Below are positions 1-8,938 of a DNA stretch of 64,000 nt, in pieces. Numbering within the stretch: the stretch's first letter is position 1; each line of letters starts with the position of its first letter. Origin of the DNA: Patescibacteria group bacterium (GTDB lineage: Bacteria; Patescibacteriota; Dojkabacteria; JAKAPS01; JAJZLI01); the NCBI GenBank assembly GCA_023380695.1, contig JAMCRT010000030.1, positions 5,470 to 69,469 on the forward strand, in the 5' to 3' direction. The notes below the pieces were generated by a model. That model had not been told where the DNA came from. It saw nothing but the letters and a program-made list of their open reading frames with translations, and searched no databases. A program made the translations under genes and the position numbers.

Positions 1-204
1 ATTTAGTAGCCCTGCAAATGCATAAATTTTAGATTCTTGTTCTACATTAGATAACAAATAAAAATTTACAGCAGAAGTCTCCATTACAATACAAACATTG
101 CCATTTTTTAAAACTATTAAATCATCCTTAATGTCTACAATATCTAAATGTTCTTGAGTTGTAGCAACAATTGGAACTTTTTTTGGGTCAGATAGAAATG
201 CCAT
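1..204 (-). CDS. VirB4/TraC-like conjugation ATPase, N-terminal part only (cut by window edge)
   Basis: Only the first 68 codons are present. The protein starts MAFLSDPKKVPIVATTQEHL and continues with the pattern (I/V)DIKDDLIVLKNGNVCIV, then a SAVNFYLLSNVEQESKIYAF segment. This matches the N-terminal domain that precedes the ATPase core in VirB4/TraC-type proteins of CPR bacteria. The Walker motifs would lie outside the window, so the ATPase itself is not seen. The ATG lies 2 bp after the stop of the PrgI-type gene upstream. PrgI followed by VirB4 is the usual gene order of these secretion loci, and this supports the call. VirB4 proteins energise type IV secretion at the inner membrane. Confidence 0.72.
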   Translation of the reverse strand, partial: MAFLSDPKKVPIVATTQEHLDIVDIKDDLIVLKNGNVCIVMETSAVNFYLLSNVEQESKIYAFAGLLN

Positions 205-206
205 AA

Positions 207-2045
207 TTAATTCTCCACAGGCACAAAAATTAATGGATTGATTTTACTCCCATCTAAATTCAATCCAACTGCATTAAAAGCAATTCCAGGATATGTAACC
301 TCCACATTATATTGCCCATTTGCAAGTGGAGTACGTAAATAAAATTGACCTAATTGATTTGTTTTTACTGCCCGTATTGGTTTTGATGACGTATCTTTAA
401 TTATAACAATTGCATTCGTAAGTATTTTACTATCATGTGTCAATACAATACCAGATACAACATTTGGAGTATTAACAAAATCAGGTAAATGATTTATCAA
501 CTCTTGCTGATTTACCACAGGTGCTTCATCTTCCAAAGATTCTTTATTCTTGCCCAAATCCTCACTTTCCAATTCTTCTTTTAATCTTCTATTTTCATCC
601 TCTAGCGCTTTTATCTTATCTAAAATAGTATTCAATTGATTTTGAGAGCCAGAATTAGATACTGAATCATTTACCGTTGATGTAGAATCTTGTACTACAT
701 TATCAGTAGGTACTGCATTTGGAGTAGACATGTTCACTGTATCACTAGAATTATTCTGCACATTACCTGTATTCGAAATATTTGAAGAAGAATTGCTATT
801 TAGCAAATTTTGCATATTATTATCCGTTCCTTCAACATTCGTATTAGTACTGTTATTGCTTACACTAGAATTTATGGGTATTGTATTAGATGTGGGCATA
901 TTCCCTGTACTACTAGAAGCATCCTGTACATTGTTGGCATCTGAAATATTTTGAGAAGGATTGCTATTTAGTGAACCTTGTACATCATTATCTGTTCCTC
1001 CAATATTTGAACTAGTATTATCATTATTTATACTAGGATCTATTGAGGGCGCCTGATTTGGTATTACATCCCGAGTACTTGGATTTAAAGTATCATTAAT
1101 GTCTATCTGTGATGTAGTTGTCATATTACTCCTGATAGAATTTTGTGTATTATTATCATTAGTTTGTGGTGTTGTTCCCAAATTTGATACATTTGAATTA
1201 CTAGCATTACTATATACATCATTGATGTCTATATTAGCACTTTGTACTGGAGTAGCTGATATATTATTCTCATCTATTGGATTTTGAAAAGCAGGATTTG
1301 GTCCTCCTGAATTTAAAAGACTGACATCTTCTGATTTTAAATTACTATTATTCTCATTTAATAACTGACTGTTTATATTAATATTTGCGCTTTCTGCTAC
1401 ATCATTTTTAGCAATATCTTCATTTGTATCATTTATATCAAATGGATTATATTCGGTATTAGTATTTTGGCTATCCATACCACCAATGTTCCTTGCTACA
1501 CTTCCTTGATTGTTTTGCACAGATACTGTATTTGGAATAGTACTTGGTGATATATTAGCACTCCTTATAGCACTATCAATATTTTGCATCATCAATTTTT
1601 CTCTGTCATCCAATTGAGAAGAAGATTTAGTATTATCTGAGTTAGAAATTGTAAAATCTGCAGGAGACTGATATAAGAAATTTGATGCCTCCCTATTAAC
1701 ATATGATGGAGTATTCCTTCTAGATATTTTTAATATATCTGGAATATCTGTACTTTTATTAAATACCCTTTGTGTTGGATTTTTTATTGATACAATAAAG
1801 TTTGTAAGAAAAGTATCTGCAGGTCTCCCGTCAATCGGAACAAACGCAAGAAACATTGCAAGAAGTAAAAATATTACAGTGAGTATTATTGTAAGAGAAG
1901 TATTTACATGAAAAACATAAAACATAAACCCTATAAACAATGGAACCGCAATATATGCAAATTGTTTTAAAGACATATCTCCTATTAGTTTGAATTCTAC
2001 ACTCATTATATTTTGAGGAATTGCGTGTTCTTTAGTCCCTTCCAT
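207..2045 (-). CDS. PrgI-family membrane protein with long Asn/Ser-rich linker and carboxypeptidase-regulatory-like C-terminal domain
   Basis: 612 residues. Residues about 1-105 match the PrgI family: a short soluble start, two closely spaced membrane segments (about 28-70) and a cytosolic tail. Residues about 110-480 are low-complexity and rich in Asn, Ser, Thr and Asp, with loosely repeated units. Around 480-510 a charged stretch (KALEDENRRLKEELESED) should form a short coiled coil. Residues about 535-605 resemble a carboxypeptidase-regulatory beta-sandwich (SGIVLTHDSKILTNAIVIIK, then NQLGQFYLRTPLANGQYNVEV). PrgI proteins are small inner-membrane partners of VirB4 and are usually near 100-130 residues, so most of this protein is extra. 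It is transcribed away from galU, with the VirB4-like gene immediately downstream. The linker's role is unknown. Confidence 0.8.
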   Translation of the reverse strand: MEGTKEHAIPQNIMSVEFKLIGDMSLKQFAYIAVPLFIGFMFYVFHVNTSLTIILTVIFLLLAMFLAFVPIDGRPADTFLTNFIVSIKNPTQRVFNKSTDIPDILKISRRNTPSYVNREASNFLYQSPADFTISNSDNTKSSSQLDDREKLMMQNIDSAIRSANISPSTIPNTVSVQNNQGSVARNIGGMDSQNTNTEYNPFDINDTNEDIAKNDVAESANININSQLLNENNSNLKSEDVSLLNSGGPNPAFQNPIDENNISATPVQSANIDINDVYSNASNSNVSNLGTTPQTNDNNTQNSIRSNMTTTSQIDINDTLNPSTRDVIPNQAPSIDPSINNDNTSSNIGGTDNDVQGSLNSNPSQNISDANNVQDASSSTGNMPTSNTIPINSSVSNNSTNTNVEGTDNNMQNLLNSNSSSNISNTGNVQNNSSDTVNMSTPNAVPTDNVVQDSTSTVNDSVSNSGSQNQLNTILDKIKALEDENRRLKEELESEDLGKNKESLEDEAPVVNQQELINHLPDFVNTPNVVSGIVLTHDSKILTNAIVIIKDTSSKPIRAVKTNQLGQFYLRTPLANGQYNVEVTYPGIAFNAVGLNLDGSKINPLIFVPVEN

Positions 2046-2167
2046 ATATATAAAGATAGCATAAATTACATTCTATTAAAAGAAAGCAAAATAGATAAAA
2101 ATATTGCTAGTTAGTAGATAAAATACGATAATATCAACATATATATAAATTTTATATATATGATTTA

Positions 2168-2196
2168 TTGCAATATTAAATTCTTAAAAATATAAT
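2168..2196 (+). promoter_or_regulatory. Predicted promoter of galU, placed for a leaderless mRNA
   Basis: TTGCAA at 2168-2173 and TATAAT at 2191-2196 are separated by 17 bp. The galU ATG at 2204 lies 7 nt after the -10 box, so transcription should begin at or next to the start codon. There is no room for a Shine-Dalgarno site. The same layout recurs at 12332-12360. Confidence 0.6.
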
Positions 2197-2203
2197 AGAA
2201 AAG

Positions 2204-3070
2204 ATGAAAATGCAAAAAATCACAAAGGCCGTTATTGCTATTGCAGGATATGGTACAAGATTTCTTCCTGCAACAAAAGTACAGCCAAAAGAAATGCTTT
2301 CTATAATTGATAAACCAGTAATCCAATATATTGTAGAAGAATTAATAGACTCAGGAATAAAAGATATAATAATGGTAACAAGGGGCCAATATACTCTAGA
2401 GAGTCATTTTGATAATAATATAGATTTAGAAGTTTTCTTAGAAAAAAATAATAAAACAGAAATATTAAAAGAATTAATACAGCTTCCTAAAAAAGCAAAC
2501 TATATCTATGTAAGACAAAAGAAACATCTTCCCTATGGAAATGGTACTCCACTATTAGTTGCAAAAAATCTTATTAAAGATGAAGAAAATTTTGTATATG
2601 TTTTTGGAGATGACCTTGTAAAATCAAAAACTCCAGGTACAGCACAACTAATAGATTATTCCTATAAAAATCCCTCTAAAATAATAATTGCAACTCAAAA
2701 TGTTGCAAAATCAGATGTATCTAAATATGGAATAGTAAAACTTGGTAAAGATAATAAAACTGTAGAAAATATAATTGAAAAACCCAAAATCGAAGATGCT
2801 CCAACAACTCTTGCAACATTTGGAAGATTTATATTAAATAAAGAGGTAATAACAGAATTATCAAAGAAAAAAATTGGGAAAGATAGAGAATTATGGCTAA
2901 TGGACGCAATATCCACACTTGCAAAACAAAATAAAGTAATATCGTTAAATATTGAAGGATTATGGCTTACAACGGGAGATCCTCTCAATTTTATAATAAC
3001 AACACTTGAGTATGCAAAAGATAGAAAAGACTTATGGGAAGGTATAAAAAAATATATAAATGGTATATGA
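2204..3070 (+). CDS. galU: UTP-glucose-1-phosphate uridylyltransferase
   Basis: 288 residues, normal for the bacterial GalU family. It makes UDP-glucose from UTP and glucose-1-phosphate in the cytosol, for envelope polysaccharides. The nucleotide-binding start is AIAGYGTRFLPATK, a variant of the family GxGTRxLPxTK motif, followed by PKEMLSIIDKPVIQYIVEE. VFGDDLVKSKTPG is the acidic metal-binding region, and later come EKPKIEDAPT and FGRFIL. The ATG at 2204 follows a good promoter by 7 nt; an in-frame ATG at 2210 is the alternative start. The gene ends in TGA, which shows UGA is a stop in this organism. The next gene begins within or just after its end. Confidence 0.93.
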   Translation: MKMQKITKAVIAIAGYGTRFLPATKVQPKEMLSIIDKPVIQYIVEELIDSGIKDIIMVTRGQYTLESHFDNNIDLEVFLEKNNKTEILKELIQLPKKANYIYVRQKKHLPYGNGTPLLVAKNLIKDEENFVYVFGDDLVKSKTPGTAQLIDYSYKNPSKIIIATQNVAKSDVSKYGIVKLGKDNKTVENIIEKPKIEDAPTTLATFGRFILNKEVITELSKKKIGKDRELWLMDAISTLAKQNKVISLNIEGLWLTTGDPLNFIITTLEYAKDRKDLWEGIKKYINGI

Positions 3071-3077
3071 TAGTACT

Positions 3078-4448
3078 ATGGAAAATGAAAATATACCATC
3101 AGCATTTACTGAAAATATAATAAATAACCAAAATATAGAAAAGAAAAGAAAAAGACTATATATCATTTTTATTGTTATATTTGCTCTAATAATAATAATT
3201 GGAGTTTTTGCATTTCTCTACATAGGAGGATACATAAAACAAAAAACAGTAGTCCCAAATAAACATATCACACTTACAATGTGGGGAATAAGACAACCTC
3301 AGAGTGTATATCAAAGTGTAATTAATGAATATGAGAAAGCAAATCCAAATGTTACAATTCAATATACACAGATCCCAGACAAATATTATTTAAGCACACT
3401 TTTCAATAAAGTGCGCTCTGGAGTTGCAGTTCCAGATATTATTACAATAGGAAACACATATCTTCCTTTATTTCAAAACTATCTTACACCAGCTCCTCAA
3501 AACATTATAAATTTCGAAACATTTAAAAAAGAATTTTACCCTACCGCAGTAAGTGATCTTACAAATAATAGACAAATTTATGGACTACCACTAGAATATG
3601 ACGGCCTTGCATTAATGTATAATAAACAAGAACTTACAGCAGCAGGATTTAGTAGGCCTTCAGAAAATTTTAATACATTTGTATCACAGATACCAAAACT
3701 TGTAGTAAAAAATAAAAATGGACAAGTTACACAAGCTGCAATAGATATAGGAACAAATACATCAAATATCTATAATGCATCAAATATCTTAACATACCTA
3801 ATGTTTCTATCTGGAACACAAATGACAACATCACACAGTGTCACCTTCGCAAATTCAGCATCAGGAACAGATGCATTGAATGTATACAACAATATAGCAA
3901 AGATATCAGGATGGAATAGCATATTTCCTTCTGCTGTATATGCATTTGCCAAAGGAGATGTAGCTATGATATTTGCGCCATCTTGGCAGATACAAAATAT
4001 TCTAAATATAAATCCATCTCTGAGTCTGGGAGTAGAAGAACCTCCTCAAATACCAGGAAAATCTGTAAACCTATCTTTGTACTTTGCAAAAGCAGTTCCA
4101 AGGGGAGCATTGCATCCAAATAGTGCATGGAAATTTCTTGTATATCTTTCATCTAAAAATTCACTTTTAATGCTTTTTAAAAATGAACTGTCTGCAGGAG
4201 AAAAGATGGGAGAGACATTCCCAAGAATAGATATGGCAAACCTTGCATTAAATTACCCATACATGCAGGCTTTTACAGGAATGGCTCCTACTTCAAAATC
4301 TTGGCACATAGGAGATTATATAGCAGTATCAAATATTTTTGATCAAGTGATTGAAGGTAAAATTACTCTAGTCCAGGCTCAAAGTGAAGTACTCTCAATA
4401 TTAGTAAAAATTGCAAATGGGACATATTCTATCCCTCCAGGAGAATAA
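3078..4448 (+). CDS. Membrane-anchored ABC-type sugar-binding protein (family 1 solute-binding protein)
   Basis: 456 residues from the ATG at 3078; an in-frame ATG at 3060 overlapping galU is possible. One N-terminal membrane segment (about residues 28-53) has no lipobox cysteine, so the protein is anchored by a helix and not as a lipoprotein. The extracellular part has the family 1 binding-protein pattern: ITLTMWGIRQP near its start, YEKANPNVTIQYTQIP, then PDIITIGNTYLPLFQ, GLPLEYDGLALMYNKQ and a late KGDVAMIFAPSWQIQ. No permease or ATPase gene is adjacent, so either the partners are elsewhere or the protein binds ligand for another purpose. The ligand cannot be read from the sequence. It sits between galU and pilB on the same strand with almost no spacing. 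Confidence 0.8.
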   Translation: MENENIPSAFTENIINNQNIEKKRKRLYIIFIVIFALIIIIGVFAFLYIGGYIKQKTVVPNKHITLTMWGIRQPQSVYQSVINEYEKANPNVTIQYTQIPDKYYLSTLFNKVRSGVAVPDIITIGNTYLPLFQNYLTPAPQNIINFETFKKEFYPTAVSDLTNNRQIYGLPLEYDGLALMYNKQELTAAGFSRPSENFNTFVSQIPKLVVKNKNGQVTQAAIDIGTNTSNIYNASNILTYLMFLSGTQMTTSHSVTFANSASGTDALNVYNNIAKISGWNSIFPSAVYAFAKGDVAMIFAPSWQIQNILNINPSLSLGVEEPPQIPGKSVNLSLYFAKAVPRGALHPNSAWKFLVYLSSKNSLLMLFKNELSAGEKMGETFPRIDMANLALNYPYMQAFTGMAPTSKSWHIGDYIAVSNIFDQVIEGKITLVQAQSEVLSILVKIANGTYSIPPGE

Positions 4449-4452
4449 ATAT

Positions 4453-6120
4453 ATGGATATAAAGGAACTGTTAATAGAAAATAATTATCTTACACCACAA
4501 CAATATGAAGCTTTAGAACAAAAAGCTAAACAAATTTCAAGCTCAATAGATGAACTTCTAATATCTCAAAATATAATAACAGAAGATCAATTAGGCGCTT
4601 TGATTGAAAAGAAATACTCTATTCCTTTTATCAATCTAAGTAATGTAGCAATAAATCCGGAAATAATAAAAATAATACCTGAAAAAACCTCCCTTACAAA
4701 AAAAATAGTAGCATTTGAAAAAACAGTATCTACTCTAAAAATTGGAATGGTAAACCCAAGAGATATAAATACAATAGAATTTATAAAGAAAGGTACAGGA
4801 TATAATATTGACCCATACTATATAACAGAAAAATCATTCTATGAAGCATTAAAATTTTATAAAACTTCAATAAAGGAAGAATTAAAAGATTTAATAGAAA
4901 AAACAACTAAAGATGTAAAAAATATTGGGGAGAATGACACAGAAGCACTGCCAATAATAAAAATAACAGACAAGATTTTTGAATATGCAAATACAATGGG
5001 AGCATCAGATATACACATAGAACCTCAAGAAAAAGATGCAATAATTAGATACAGAATAGACGGTATATTACATGATCAAGCTACCCTTTCTACACATATA
5101 TATCAGGCAGTAATTGCAAGAATAAAAATACTGGCAAATTTAAAAATTGATGAACATAGACTTCCTCAAGATGGAAGATTTAAAACAAAAATAAATGATC
5201 TTGATATATCTTTTAGAGTCTCTATTATGCCTGTATATTATGGAGAAGTAGTGGTGGCAAGATTGCTTGAAAGTAGTGCCAAGGAATACTCTTTAGATGT
5301 CCTAGGTTTCACAGATAGAGATCTTAGTGTTGTATCAGACTCTATAAAGAAAACTGTTGGAATGATACTAGTTACAGGACCCACAGGCTCTGGAAAAAGT
5401 ACAACTTTGTACACAATGCTATCTTTAGTCAATAATCCTGAAGTTAATATTGATACAATAGAAGATCCAATTGAATATAGCATGACAAGAATAAATCAAA
5501 CTCAAATAGCTCCACAAATTGGACTTACATTTGCATCAGGTCTTAGAGCATTTCTAAGACAAGACCCTGATATTTTGATGGTAGGAGAAATACGAGACAA
5601 TGAGACTGCAGATATTGCAGTAAATGCTGCAATGACAGGACATCTTGTATTATCAACATTACACACAAACAATGCAATTGGGGCAATACCAAGACTCCTA
5701 GATATGGGAGTAGAACCATTTCTTGTATCATCAACTCTAAACCTTATTATTGCGCAAAGGTTAGTTAGGAAACTTTGTAATTCATGTAAAGAAAAATATA
5801 CTTTGGATAAGAAATTACTGGCAGTACTAAAATCACAAATGACAAAAATGGGTATATCTATAAACTTTGATGTAAAAAACCTATTTAAAGCTAAAGGATG
5901 TCAGTACTGTTCAAATGGATATAAAGGAAGAATAGGAATATATGAGGTTATAGAGGTTGATGATATAATCAAGGGAATGATATCAAGAAATGAGAACATA
6001 AATGAAATAGAAAAAATTGCAAAGAAAAATGGAATGACATTGATGATGGAAGATGGAATTAAAAAAGCAATGAATGGCATTACCTCAATTGAAGAAGTAC
6101 TACGAGTTACTAAAGAATAA
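4453..6120 (+). CDS. pilB: Type IV pilus assembly ATPase PilB (GspE family)
   Basis: 555 residues from the ATG at 4453, chosen because it follows the preceding stop by 4 bp. PilB is the hexameric ATPase that drives pilus extension at the inner membrane. Residues about 1-140 form the N-terminal GspE-type domain. The core has the Walker A motif GPTGSGKST (about 309-317), the His/Asp boxes ending in DPDILMVGEIRD (about 370-381), and a GHLVLSTLHTN segment. Two CxxC pairs (LCNSCK near 440 and CQYC near 482) form the zinc-binding tetracysteine module typical of PilB/GspE. PilC and the other pilus genes lie 8 kb away on the same strand. PilT was not seen in the window. Confidence 0.93.
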   Translation: MDIKELLIENNYLTPQQYEALEQKAKQISSSIDELLISQNIITEDQLGALIEKKYSIPFINLSNVAINPEIIKIIPEKTSLTKKIVAFEKTVSTLKIGMVNPRDINTIEFIKKGTGYNIDPYYITEKSFYEALKFYKTSIKEELKDLIEKTTKDVKNIGENDTEALPIIKITDKIFEYANTMGASDIHIEPQEKDAIIRYRIDGILHDQATLSTHIYQAVIARIKILANLKIDEHRLPQDGRFKTKINDLDISFRVSIMPVYYGEVVVARLLESSAKEYSLDVLGFTDRDLSVVSDSIKKTVGMILVTGPTGSGKSTTLYTMLSLVNNPEVNIDTIEDPIEYSMTRINQTQIAPQIGLTFASGLRAFLRQDPDILMVGEIRDNETADIAVNAAMTGHLVLSTLHTNNAIGAIPRLLDMGVEPFLVSSTLNLIIAQRLVRKLCNSCKEKYTLDKKLLAVLKSQMTKMGISINFDVKNLFKAKGCQYCSNGYKGRIGIYEVIEVDDIIKGMISRNENINEIEKIAKKNGMTLMMEDGIKKAMNGITSIEEVLRVTKE

Positions 6121-6834
6121 ATGAAAGAAGAATTCAAACTATCAAATACAGATAGAATATTAATAGTATCGCCACATCCTGATGACGAAACTCTATGTGC
6201 AGGTGGATTAATTCAAAGAATAGCAAACTCTAAAATACCAATAAAAATAATTTTCATGACAAACGGAGATAGATTCATATCAAGTTTTAAATTTGATACT
6301 CCTTTTAAAAGAATAAATACTGAAAATCTGCTTGATTTTGGAAAAAAAAGACAAAGAGAGGCAATTTCTGCACTAAATATTTTAGGAATAGATAAAAAAG
6401 ATATCATCTTCTTATCATTGCCAGATAAAGCTATAAAAGGACTATATCTAAAAAATGAAATCAACTCACTTATAAATATATTAAATTCTTTCAATCCAAC
6501 AAAAATAGTATATCCTACAGAAATTGACAGACACAAAGATCATAAATTTACATCTCTGATTGTAAAAAAATATCTTTCCCTAGAAAACCTAAATCCAGAG
6601 AAATATACTTATCTTACACATCATAAATTATGGCCGATATTTCAAAATAAAAAAAATATATATCCCCCTAAAACTCTTTCAGGCAATACATGGGTAAATC
6701 TATATCTTTCAGAAAGTGAAAAACACATTAAAAGTGAGGCTCTCTCTCAATATAAAACACAAAAAAAATTAACATTTCCATTTTTTAAAGCATTTGAAAA
6801 AAACAATGAACTGTTTATAAAAGAGAAAGATTAA
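6121..6834 (+). CDS. LmbE/PIG-L family N-acetylglucosaminyl deacetylase-like protein
   Basis: 237 residues. The family's zinc-binding motif appears near the start as SPHPDDETLCAGG (His-Pro-Asp-Asp), and EIDRHKDHK supplies the second His cluster (HxxH). Family members remove N-acetyl groups from GlcNAc-containing sugars or related conjugates; the substrate here is not evident. The ATG directly abuts the pilB stop, so the two are probably cotranscribed. A role in surface glycan modification would suit its position after galU and a pilus gene, but that is inference. Confidence 0.82.
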   Translation: MKEEFKLSNTDRILIVSPHPDDETLCAGGLIQRIANSKIPIKIIFMTNGDRFISSFKFDTPFKRINTENLLDFGKKRQREAISALNILGIDKKDIIFLSLPDKAIKGLYLKNEINSLINILNSFNPTKIVYPTEIDRHKDHKFTSLIVKKYLSLENLNPEKYTYLTHHKLWPIFQNKKNIYPPKTLSGNTWVNLYLSESEKHIKSEALSQYKTQKKLTFPFFKAFEKNNELFIKEKD

Positions 6835-6930
6835 ATTAATTAATATTATGTTAATATACTACCAACATTTTTCTTTGTTATTATTGTCATTTTAATTGTC
6901 TATAAATTCACACACTGTTTTATAATTTCA

Positions 6931-7146
6931 ATGTTATTTTTTAAATCATTGAATAAATTAAATAATTTAACGAATGACATTTTTTTATTACAAAGTATTG
7001 ATGATCCAATTGTTCCAGTAACAAATGCCCAAAAATATCACAAAGAATTATCTAATTCCAAAGTTATAATGTTCAAAGATAAAGGTCATTTTAATCAAAA
7101 CACATTTCCTGAACTTGAAAGACTAATACGTAAACTATATGTGTAA
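6931..7146 (+). pseudogene. C-terminal remnant of an alpha/beta hydrolase
   Basis: A 71-codon open frame with no recognisable N-terminal half. Its end carries the acid and histidine part of an alpha/beta-hydrolase fold: SIDDPIVPVTNAQKYHKEL, where the Asp region is followed by VP, and then KDKGHFNQNTFPELERLI, where the catalytic His follows Gly. The nucleophile Ser motif GxSxG is missing, so the product cannot be an active hydrolase. The spacing resembles the small RBBP9/YdeN serine hydrolases. It lies after pilB and the LmbE-type gene and is partly duplicated at 7372-7418, which supports reading it as debris. Confidence 0.6.
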
Positions 7147-7371
7147 GTGAAATTAATTTCTGCGCTAAATATTTTAGTCACTTATTTTAAGATAAAATCA
7201 ATTCCAAAATTTATTGAACAAGCTAGAAAGCTTACAATATATTTATGTAAACATAATCACCAAGATTAGTTCCCGTAAATAGTGCTAAAAACAGGAATGA
7301 AGTCCCGTAATTAATACTAGAATCAGACGTATGATACCAAAATTAATACAAAGTTCAGTTCTAGAAAACAT

Positions 7372-7418
7372 AAGGTCATTTTACGCAAACTGCATTTCCT
7401 GAATTCGAAAAACTAATA
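7372..7418 (+). repeat. Second, diverged copy of the hydrolase 3' end
   Basis: Aligns without gaps to 7082-7128, with 39 of 47 bases identical by eye. It translates as GHFTQTAFPEFEKLI against GHFNQNTFPELERLI, so coding meaning is preserved. The frame runs on into the methyltransferase gene that starts at 7431, which may therefore have been joined to this scar. Confidence 0.65.
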
Positions 7419-7430
7419 TATAATAAATGC

Positions 7431-8468
7431 ATGCATATATACTTTTCTACGTTCATAACAGGGCTATCTGATATTATAGAGAAAGAATTAAAAGAAAAAA
7501 TAGAAGATGTATCAATTAAATTAATACAAGACACATTTATCATATATGAAACGAGTGTCCCAAAAGATAGAATTACATCTCTTCGTTTTTTTAATAATAC
7601 ATTTGTACTTGTAAAAACATTCAAAACTATTGATACTAGTACAAAAGCAATTAATAAAATAATAAAAGAAACTATAAATGATCAAGAGTTTTTTCATCAT
7701 TTAAACAAAAATATCCCAAAAAAGAAAAATAGTTTTCGTATTGTTATATCAGTAGATAATCAAATGGTTAGTCCTGATAAAAATGTTTTATATAAACTAG
7801 AAAATAAAATTAGTGAAAAATTAAATATGCAGATTCATAGATCTCTACCTGATGTTGAACTCTGGTATTTTATAAGAAGAGAAGGTAATGCATACTTTGG
7901 AGTTAGACTAACAACACACACTGAATATACAAAAATCCTTAATAAAGGAGAACTACACCCAGAACTTGCAAACATACTCTGTTATTTATCTGAGCCCTCA
8001 AAGACAGATATATTTCTAGATCCTTTTGCAGGATCAGGCGCAATACCTATTGAGAGAGCTATAGCTTTTCCATATAACAAAATTATTGCAGGAGATTACA
8101 GCATACATGTTATAAAAACCTTAAAAATTAAAACAAATAAAGTAAAAAAAATTATTGAAGTTAAAAAAGTAGATGCCTTAACTATGAGTAACTTTAAAGA
8201 TAAAACTATAAACAAAATTGTTACTGATCCACCATGGGGAATTAATATAGGAAAAGAACTTGATCTTGAATATTTTTACAGAACTATGCTTCAAGAATTT
8301 TATAGAATTCTAAAAATAAATGGAATTATCGTTATATTGATAGGAAAGAAAGATATATTTGAAAATGTATTATTAGAATTTAGTAACCAATTACAACTTA
8401 AACAACAATATAACATATTGGTTTCTGGGAAAAAGGCAGGCATATATAAATTACGAAAATATATATAA
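7431..8468 (+). CDS. THUMP/Trm14-type RNA guanine-N2 methyltransferase-like protein
   Basis: 345 residues. The C-terminal half is a Rossmann methyltransferase with LDPFAGSGAIPIERA (S-adenosylmethionine site, about 197-211) and catalytic TDPPWG (about 265-270). DPPWG is the form of motif IV found in enzymes that methylate exocyclic nitrogen of guanine in RNA (Trm14/THUMPD3, RlmL-type). The N-terminal 150 residues fit a THUMP-like RNA-binding region. The substrate, tRNA or rRNA, cannot be told. The frame is open upstream to 7374 through the hydrolase scar, but 7431 is the first in-frame ATG. No clear Shine-Dalgarno site was found. It is followed by a convergent small membrane protein gene. Confidence 0.78.
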   Translation: MHIYFSTFITGLSDIIEKELKEKIEDVSIKLIQDTFIIYETSVPKDRITSLRFFNNTFVLVKTFKTIDTSTKAINKIIKETINDQEFFHHLNKNIPKKKNSFRIVISVDNQMVSPDKNVLYKLENKISEKLNMQIHRSLPDVELWYFIRREGNAYFGVRLTTHTEYTKILNKGELHPELANILCYLSEPSKTDIFLDPFAGSGAIPIERAIAFPYNKIIAGDYSIHVIKTLKIKTNKVKKIIEVKKVDALTMSNFKDKTINKIVTDPPWGINIGKELDLEYFYRTMLQEFYRILKINGIIVILIGKKDIFENVLLEFSNQLQLKQQYNILVSGKKAGIYKLRKYI

Positions 8469-8503
8469 GTTGCTAATAAAATATTTCTTACTAATTATAT
8501 CTT

Positions 8504-8875
8504 TTATGCACTACCTATATCAGATGTAGATGCAGGTATATCTATATAAACCTGTTTCCACCTACCCCAAGGAAAAACTGGAAATCCTCCCATTACTAAT
8601 ACTGGATTTCCAAACTTATCACGATGGCAAGCCAATGGGCCCCCCAAATTTCTATACATTCTATTCAACACTAATAATATACACAATAAAACTATACCAA
8701 TAAACCAACCCAGTCCCCATCCTACCAACATATCTAAGCCCCAAATAATAGGAAAAATGAGTATCCATAAGACAAATAATATTATAGCAAAGTAGCGCAA
8801 TGTATGCAGTGAATATCGCGACGTACCTTTACGGGTTACATAACGAAGATCTATAGGTTTCTCATTCTTATTCAT
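8504..8875 (-). CDS. Small membrane protein of unknown function
   Basis: 123 residues. Two strong membrane segments lie at about 28-46 and 52-70, followed by a soluble tail with conserved-looking Gly, Pro and Trp residues (NLGGPLACHRDKFGNPVLVM, then FPVFPWGRWKQVYIDIP). The N-terminus is basic, so it is probably cytosolic. I do not recognise the family. It is convergent with the methyltransferase gene and is followed downstream by nothing on its own strand. The composition of a genuine membrane protein and the lack of any competing frame support it as a gene. Confidence 0.6.
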   Translation of the reverse strand: MNKNEKPIDLRYVTRKGTSRYSLHTLRYFAIILFVLWILIFPIIWGLDMLVGWGLGWFIGIVLLCILLVLNRMYRNLGGPLACHRDKFGNPVLVMGGFPVFPWGRWKQVYIDIPASTSDIGSA

Positions 8876-8938
8876 ATAAAAATATTATTAACATAGACAT
8901 TGAGCTTCGTCAATACTAATAATTATAAATCTATAATA

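Larger units (their letters stand above)
6835..7430. other. Gene-poor stretch holding two decayed copies of an alpha/beta-hydrolase 3' end
   Basis: No intact gene is seen across these 596 bp apart from a hydrolase tail at 6931-7146. A second copy of that tail lies at 7372-7418. Short copies of TCCCGTAA also occur near 7270 and 7302, and AATTTATTGAACAAGCTAGA at about 7209-7228 resembles debris near 21849, 22868 and 27435. It reads as the scar of one or more insertion and decay events. Confidence 0.6.

Noticed and set aside
3068..3070. UGA recoded to glycine, as in some CPR lineages
   Set aside because: galU, pilM-N, gnd and the giant gene end in UGA at the expected place, and conserved glycines are encoded by GGN throughout.
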